Source: Eurosta solidaginis (Eukaryota; Arthropoda; Insecta; Diptera; Tephritidae). Taken from it: DNA of 64,000 bases. The notes beneath the pieces were generated by a model. It had not been told where the DNA came from. It was given only the letters and a program-made list of their open reading frames with translations, and did no database searches. This document shows, in pieces, positions 58,401-64,000 of this stretch (position 1 is its first letter; each line of letters starts with the position of its first letter). The position numbers were made by a program, and so were the translations under genes. The DNA lies in the NCBI RefSeq assembly GCF_040869045.1, contig NC_090322.1, positions 174,172,672 through 174,236,671 on the forward strand, given 5' to 3'.

Positions 58401-61056
58401 TATACAACTACCACCACTCCCTTTTAAAACCCTCATTAATACCTTTAATTTGATACCCATATCGTATAAACACATTCTAGAGTCAACCCTGGTCCACCTT
58501 TATGGCGATATATCGAAAAGGCGTCCACCTATAGAACTAAGCCCCACGCCCTTTTAAAATACTCATTAGCACCTTTCGTTTGATACCCATATCGTACAAA
58601 CGCATTCTAGAGTCGCCCCTGGTCCACCTTTATGCCGATATCTCGAAAAGGCGACCACCTATACAACTACCACCACTCCCTTTTAAAACCCTCATTAATA
58701 CCTTTAATTTCATACCCATATCGTACAAACACATTCTAGAGTCAACCCTGGTCCACCTTTATGGCGATATCTCGAAAAGGCGTCAACCTATAGAACTAAG
58801 GCCCACGCCCTTTTAAAATACTCATTAACACCTTTCGTTTGATAACCATATTGTACAAACGCATTCTAAAGTCACCCCTGGTCCACCTTTATGGCGATAT
58901 CTCGAAAAGGCGACCACCTATACAACTACCACCACTCCCTTTTAAAACCCTCATTAATACCTTTAATTTCATACCCATATCGTACAAACACATTCTAGAG
59001 TCAACCCTGGTCCACCTTTATGGCGGTATCTCGAAAAGGCGTCAACCTATAGAACTAAGGCCCACGCCCTTTTAAAATACTCATTAACACCTTTCTTTTG
59101 ATACCCATATTGTACAAACGCATTCTAGAGTCACCCCTGGTCCACCTTTATGCCGATATCTCGAAAAGGCGACCACCTATACAACTACCACCACTCCCTT
59201 TTAAAACCCTCATTAATACCTTTAATTTCATACCCATATCGTACAAACACATTCTAGAGTCAACCCTGGTCCACCTTTATGGCGATTACTCGAAAAGGCG
59301 TCAACCTATAGAACTAAGCCCCACGCCCTTTTAAAATACTCATTAGCACCTTTCGTTTGATACCCATATTGTACAAACGCATTCTAGAGTCACCCCTGGT
59401 CCACCTTTATGCCGATATCTCGAAAAGGCGACCACCTATACAACTACCACCACTCCCTTTTAAAACCCTCATTAATACCTTTAATTTCATACCCATATCG
59501 TACAAACACATTCTAGAGTCAACCCTGGTGCACCTTTATGGCGATATCTCGAAAAGGCGTCAACCTATAGAACTAAGGCCCACGCCCTTTTAAAATACTC
59601 ATTAACACCTTTCGTTTGATACCCATATTGTACAAACGCATTCTAGAGTCACCCCTGGTCCACCTTTATGGCGATATCTCGAAAAGGCGACCATCTATAC
59701 AACTACCACCACTCCCTTTTAAAACCCTCATTAATACCTTTAATTTGATACCCATATCGTACAAACACATTCTAGAGTCACCCCTGGTCCACCTTTATGG
59801 CGATATCTCGAAAAGGCGTCCACCTATGGAACTAAGGATCACTCCCTTTTAAAATACTCATTAACACCTTTCATTTGATACCCAAATCGTACAAACAAAT
59901 TCCAGGGTCACCCCCGGCCCACCTTTATGGCGATATCTCGAAACGGCGTCCGCCTATGGAACTAAGGATCACTCCCTTTTAAAATACGCATTAACGCCTT
60001 TCATTTGATACCCATATCGTACAAACACATTCTAGAGTCACCCCTAGTCCACCTTTATGGCGATATCTCGAAAAGGCGTCCACCTATAGAACTAAGCCCC
60101 ACGCCCTTTTAAAATACTCATTAACACCTTTCATTTGATACCCATATCGTACAAACACATTCTAGAGTCACCCCTGGTCCATTTTTATGGCGATATCTGG
60201 AAAAGGCGTCCACCTATAGAACTAAGCCCCAGGCCCGTTTAAAATGCTCATTAACCCCTTTCATTTGATACCCATATCGTGCAAACAAATTCTAGGGTCA
60301 CCCCTGGTCCACCTTTATGGCGATATCTCGAAACGGCGTCCACCTATGGAACTAAGGATCACTCCCTTTTAAAATACTCATTAAAACCTTTCATTTGATA
60401 CCCATATCGTACAAACAAATTCTAGGGTCGCACCTGGTCCACCTTTATGGCGATATCTCGAAACGACGCCCACTTATGGAACTAAGGCCCACTCCCTTTT
60501 AAAATGCTCATTAACCCCTTTCATTTGACACCCATATCGTACAAACGCATTCTAGAGTCACCCCTGGTCCACCTTTATGGCGATATCCCGAAATGGCGTC
60601 CACCTATAGAACTATGGCCCACTCCCTCATAAAATACTCTTTAATACCTTTCGTTTGATACCCATATTGTACAAACGCATTCTAGAGTCACCCGTGGTCC
60701 ACCTTTATGGCGATATCTCGAAAAGGCGTCCACCTATAGAACTAAGGCCCACTCCCTTTTAAAATGCTCATTAACCCCTTTCATTTGACACCCATATCGT
60801 ACAAACGCATTCTAGAGTCACCCCTGGTCCACCTTTATGGCGATATCCCGAAATGGCGTCCACCTATAGAACTATGGCGCACTCCCTTTTAAAATACTCT
60901 TTAATACCTTCCATTTGAAACCCATGTCATACAAACACATTCCAGGGTTACCCTCGGTTCATTTTCCTACATGGTTATTTTCCCTTATGTTGTCACCATA
61001 GCTCTCAACTGAGTATGTAATGTTCGGTTACACCCGAACTTAACCTTCCTTACTTG
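46437..61056 (+). mobile_element. HINE/DINE-1-like element, copy 3, with giant tandem core
   Basis: It begins TATACTCAGTTGAGCAGAGC and ends with CTCAACTGAGTAT (about 61004-61016), the hairpin GTTCGG...CCGAAC (61021-61038) and TACTTG. The first 1.3 kb follows copy 1 (8817 onward) closely. The core differs: about 13 kb of tandem repeat against under 1 kb in copy 1. It interrupts the second fold-back copy. Confidence 0.7.
47740..60960 (+). repeat. Satellite-like tandem array, 129/130-bp monomers, 259-bp dimers
   Basis: About 100 monomers each contain TTTGATACCCATATCGTACA, CTAGAGTCACCCCTGGTCCA, GCGATATCTCGAAAAGGCG and CCCTTTTAAAA. In the middle (about 48200-59850) two monomer types alternate, giving a strict 259-bp period; type A carries CTATACAACTACCACCACTC and type B CTATAGAACTAAG.CCCACG. 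The outer edges (47740-48200 and 59860-60960) are single-type, more diverged monomers. Larger blocks are repeated at offsets of 1,294, 3,231 and 7,111 bp. Repeated 78-codon frames every 259 bp are an artefact of the period. Confidence 0.95.
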
Positions 61057-61248
61057 TTACTTTTTTAATTTGCTGAACGCGTTAACAAAATAATAAAATT
61101 TCGAAATGTAGAATTTCGAACTTCGAAAGCCGATATCTATTTTTTTGAGGCTAACTTCGAAAAACGGAGATAGTACTTTGTCTACATAAGCTTCAATCTC
61201 TACAAAAAAGTGGGTTTGGTTCAATACCCAGCCGGCTGTTGCACAGTG

Positions 61249-62065
61249 TAATCATATAAAGTTCTACAACTTGAATGCATGTAAGCGAACATTGGGCTTG
61301 ATATACGGCCGAGGTTCTAATCCTATTTGTGCTATCGTTGTAGCGATAAACACACTCCCTCCCGGTAACAAGCAATGTTAAGATCAGGGACGGAAAACAA
61401 TTATTATTTTCTTTTTCGGAGTCCAAAAAGTCCTGGTCAAAAAATGCTCCTAGGTGAAAATGTTTGAGTTGCCAGGTATCCCTATAGCAATATCATGTCG
61501 AATCATGCATCCTTTTTATTTTTCGAACTTTTACCATAAAAGTCTACATATAAAAGTAAAATCTGTATTTTTATTTTTTTAGTCCGATATAACTAGATAC
61601 ACTTTATTTCGGATAAACCGTTTCTTTGTCATCAAGCGGGACTTTTATTTCGGCTTTAAAAAATAAAAGTCTTGATTTAACTTTTATTTCGGGACTTTTA
61701 TTTTTAAAAGTCCGAGTTTAACTAGTTCTATCGGACTCAAAAAATAAAAATCCGAAAATAATTTGTATCTTGATCCAAATATATTTAAAGTCCAAAATTA
61801 ATAGTTTTGCAAGGACTTATATTATAAAAGGAATAACAGTTTCAGCCCCTGGTTAAGATACTAGCTCAACAATCTTGGGAACGGTAGACCACATTGAACC
61901 TTCTAGGCCATTCTCCCAATTCAATGAATAACTTGGGATCGCCGGAGCCTCGTCTACTAAATATGTGTATGATTTATACTATTAGGACTCCTCTTTGGCA
62001 GGTGGGGCTGACGGAAGCTGTGAAGCTATAAGGCTTTGTATTGAGCTTATCAACCTCTTAAATTT
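61249..62065. other. Non-coding intronic stretch; palindrome-rich AAAAGTCC/GGACTTTT repeats at about 61500-61830
   Basis: Between 61500 and 61830 the strings TTTTATTTCGG, GGACTTTTAT, AAAATAAAAGTC and GTCCGA alternate on both strands, forming several overlapping inverted repeats. 61880-61960 contains ordered words (CCTTCTAGGCCATTCTCCCA; TTGGGATCGCCGGAGCCTCG) that look like part of another dispersed repeat. No gene supported, and no continuation of the NRF domain. Confidence 0.45.
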
Positions 62066-62069
62066 CATT

Positions 62070-62220
62070 TATGTCGTCCGAATTTTTAATTTTTCCTGGC
62101 GAAAAGGGACCTACATGTCTTATGCCGACACCGAACGGCATCTGCAAGCAGACGAGTTTTCGAAGAGAATCTTTTCATGGCCGAAATATTCTGTTTGTTT
62201 GGAAACTGCCTCAAGATAAT
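62070..62220 (-). mobile_element. SINE body fragment, inverted
   Basis: GGGACCTACATGTCTTATGC, CCGACACCGAACGGCATCTG, CAAGCAGACGAGTTTTCG and TTTTCATGGCCGAAATATTC are inverted blocks of the SINE body. Confidence 0.7.
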
Positions 62221-62372
62221 GTACTGCCTTGTATGATTTCTAGATATTTTGAACTGCGTTTCTCTTGTTGTTTTAGCTGTCCCAACTTGGTTCAAATCCA
62301 TTTCGGGATCTTATACTTCCTTGTGAACAAATTTTTATAAATAAAAACATATATATCCCAAAGAGCCTGGGA

Positions 62373-62570
62373 CTAATCACTTATGATAACTGCAACGTCA
62401 TCTGCATGCGCCCTGAGTTTGAATGATTCTTCGTCGAACCCAAAAGGCAGTTGGTTGTTGACCAGCGTCCATAACTTAACATTCCACCATAAATATCCAT
62501 AGCGAAGTATTTTTTTGCAGCTTTGCACGCAGCCGGTGCAATTTGTTAAAGCTGAAAATACGTCAATCAT
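62373..62570 (-). pseudogene. Non-LTR reverse transcriptase fragment
   Basis: The minus-strand frame reads LWTLVNNQLPFGFDEESFKL, then RAHADDVAVIISD. This is the region around the catalytic box of LOA/I/R1-type RTs (usual form YADD; here HADD). Upstream motifs are unrecognisable. The Tyr-to-His change and short length mark it as dead. Confidence 0.6.
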
Positions 62571-62799
62571 ATGGGGTCCATCCTTATTAGGTTGTTTGAA
62601 TGTCTACAAAGATACGTAAAGCGTACTTCAAGTATTTATCAATGTTTATAGCCACCCTATGCAGTACAGGATCCACCTACTAAGGTTTTCCCCATGTTCG
62701 TGATTAGTTGCACATCTGTTAGCCTCTCAATTGGCCTAGAAGCCTGCAGCTTTTCATATATCTTCATACATCATATCGAGTAGTTACTCACCCCCAGCG

Positions 62800-63120
62800 G
62801 CTTAGAATAAACCCGCGGCAGGTATGCCTGTCATAAGAGGCGACTTAAATGCCAAGAGGTTACCAGCGCAATATGTAGCTTCTGCAACCTAATTTTCAAC
62901 CTCACCTACCCGTGGTGAAATCCTGTTTCTTTAACAGCCGAGGCTCTGGCGACCCCAAGTTCCTCATGGATCTAGGGGATGAGAGGGCGAGATGGCCAAG
63001 AAGGTTTCCCGAGACGGTTGGGCTAGTACCTTAATGATGCTTGTTGCGGTAACGGTCCGGACTGCATCCGGCAAAGGACCACCAATATCGATAACACTCC
63101 CAAGGCGAGTGTCCTTATCG
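62800..63120 (+). repeat. Dispersed repeat, second copy (inverse of 16480-16960)
   Basis: GGCAGGTATGCCTGTC, TAAGAGGCGACTTAAA, CAACCTCACCTACCCGTGG, CTCTGGCGACCCCAAG, TCATGGATCTAGGGGATGAG and ATCGATAACACTCCCAAGGC occur in the same order as on the minus strand of the first copy. It has an internal deletion (the GGGGTTGTGTAGCGCAACCC part) and a small insertion. Confidence 0.7.
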
Positions 63121-63640
63121 CTAACTCGAAACACTTTGGTCAAGCATTGAAATGTTTAATGGAAACAGCTCCCGAGTCGCTACTTTACAGCATCTAGTTA
63201 GTAAGTCCCTTTCTGACCCAGATGTTGGAGTGATATTAACGCTGAATGTCAGTTCACAGCTATTAGACTGAGTTTTGCACCTAAAGCGGCAAATGACAGA
63301 GTTCAACGCGAGACATGGTAGGAGCCACCAGCACGTATAAGTGGTGATCCCCTGACTTCTGTAAAATCAACTAAGGTCTTCTTAGATGCGTATTACTTAG
63401 CCGTATAAAAATGCTCCATCCATACTTCCCCAATAGAAGTTTATTAAAAGAGCAAGCATTATTTTGGTTACTGAACAGCCAGTTCGCATCACTCTGACGT
63501 CCTATCACTATATCTTACTCAACTGAATGACTTACATTTTCGTTGGAACAATATTTTTCGGATTATCCTCGTGAGCATTTATATGTCAACCAGTAGATTT
63601 AGGGCCCAAAACGTAGTTTTAAAAATATTAACCAAGGCAC
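63121..63640. other. Unassigned sequence
   Basis: Frames such as 63121-63306 minus have no recognisable domain. Probably decayed non-LTR element sequence between the dispersed repeat and the fragment to its right, but this is inference. Confidence 0.3.
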
Positions 63641-64000
63641 AGTGGGCAAACTACGCTTCTTTGGATCACTATCCCTCCACTCTTCAATGCAGCATTTGTT
63701 AGTTCATTAATCACTTCAATAAGGGCCCTAGGTTGAGCTGGCCTGCCAGTAAAGACCTCACATGGAATGGATGTGTCCATAGTGTTACCAGAATTCGTTT
63801 GACGACCAAACGATAAGATCCCAATTAGGCACCAGGATTTATGTTATAGAATATCTCCATCTTCTCAGCAAATGCTAGAATTTTTTAGGGCCTAGCTTAA
63901 TTGCTGCCTTGAGGTATGGCAACTCTGTCAAACCCTAGACGCTGGAGCATTGCCCTCGCGAGCGCCGGCACGAACACAGAACATGCTCAACCGTTTCATC
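63641..64000 (-). pseudogene. 3' part of a LOA/I-like non-LTR element, cut by the window edge
   Basis: On the minus strand the window edge reads ETVEHVLCSCPALARAMLQR, then LGFDRVAIPQ. This is the Cys/His tail after RNase H in LOA/I-type elements; compare ETPVHILCECVALARQRLSH in the copy ending at 6810. Stops follow. The element continues beyond 64000. Confidence 0.55.

Larger units (their letters stand above)
45012..61248. mobile_element. Second copy of the fold-back element, expanded to 16.2 kb by nested insertions
   Basis: The left arm is 45012-45191, the core 46301-46436 and the right arm 61057-61248. Together these match the 618-bp copy at 42158-42775, and the ends are CACTATG and CACAGTG with TAA on both flanks. 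Two HINE-like elements, in opposite orientations, occupy the gaps. The whole lies in an intron of the NRF-domain gene, starting 31 nt after the splice donor. Confidence 0.85.

Noticed and set aside
48237..59852. About 30 near-identical 78-codon plus-strand frames spaced 259 bp apart, resembling a multicopy gene family
   Set aside because: They are a by-product of the satellite period (259 is not a multiple of 3, so each frame closes at the next dimer). No regulatory signals, and identical frames occur in the short array at 10125-10561.
47740..60960. CRISPR-like array
   Set aside because: No short repeat/variable spacer structure; whole monomers are conserved and the genome is eukaryotic.
61193..62340. 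Frames downstream of the array as the next exon of the NRF-domain gene
   Set aside because: None resembles the rest of an NRF domain or an acyltransferase segment; 61995-62340 lies in a SINE fragment.

Overview
The window looks like repeat-rich nuclear DNA of a higher fly, most likely a tephritid fruit fly. This is inferred from 58-85 bp introns, AT-rich spacers, and dispersed repeats of a type I associate with tephritids; no species marker is present. Three host genes are visible. Nearly everything else is mobile-element DNA, much of it nested.

Host genes. (1) A plus-strand gene at 20889-23811 has five exons (384, 504, 233, 311 and 746 nt) and encodes 725 aa. It has three RRMs, a dsRBD-like segment and a Q/N-rich tail, and belongs to the RBM46/A1CF/DND1 class of RNA-binding proteins. 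(2) A divergent minus-strand paralogue starts at 18094. Its two-RRM first exon is 17339-18094 and its last two exons are 2156-2342 and 1551-2095. About 15 kb of intronic, transposon-filled DNA lies between these parts, and I could not find its third RRM. (3) The 5' part of a plus-strand gene for an NRF-domain ('nose resistant to fluoxetine') membrane protein lies at 43528-44980. It has a signal peptide, a long acidic/basic low-complexity region and the start of the NRF domain. Its next intron is at least 19 kb and runs off the window.

Layout. 1-1550: AT-rich sequence downstream of the minus gene. 1551-2342: 3' exons of the minus gene. 2400-17240: its intron, holding a solo gypsy-type LTR, a tRNA-derived SINE, a 5'-truncated LOA/I-like non-LTR element, a MITE, a fold-back element split by a Helentron-like (HINE/DINE-1-like) element, a long palindrome, a pogo/Tigger transposase remnant and a dispersed repeat. 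17241-18094: its 5' exon(s). 18095-20888: the shared divergent spacer, with a TTAA-type MITE. 20889-23811: the plus gene. 25100-29300: Jockey-like non-LTR fragments on both strands. 29855-41010: nested insertions, in which a SINE was split by a decayed Ty3-type LTR element (minus strand), which was in turn split by a young, apparently intact Ty3/gypsy element with identical-looking 670-bp LTRs and a SAP-domain Gag. 41220-42775: a degraded LOA-like copy and an intact 618-bp fold-back element. 45012-61248: a second copy of that fold-back element, 31 nt inside an NRF-gene intron, broken by two HINE-like copies. One of these has grown a tandem array of about 13 kb (129/130-bp monomers, 259-bp dimers, a 7,111-bp higher-order duplication). 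61249-64000: fragments of SINE, non-LTR and dispersed repeats.

The host genes do not form an operon or pathway. The two RNA-binding genes are a head-to-head duplicate pair. The strongest unexplained signals are the HINE-like family, whose two inverted ends have changed in step between copies, its explosive satellite growth, and the apparent loss of RRM3 from one paralogue with reading phase kept.
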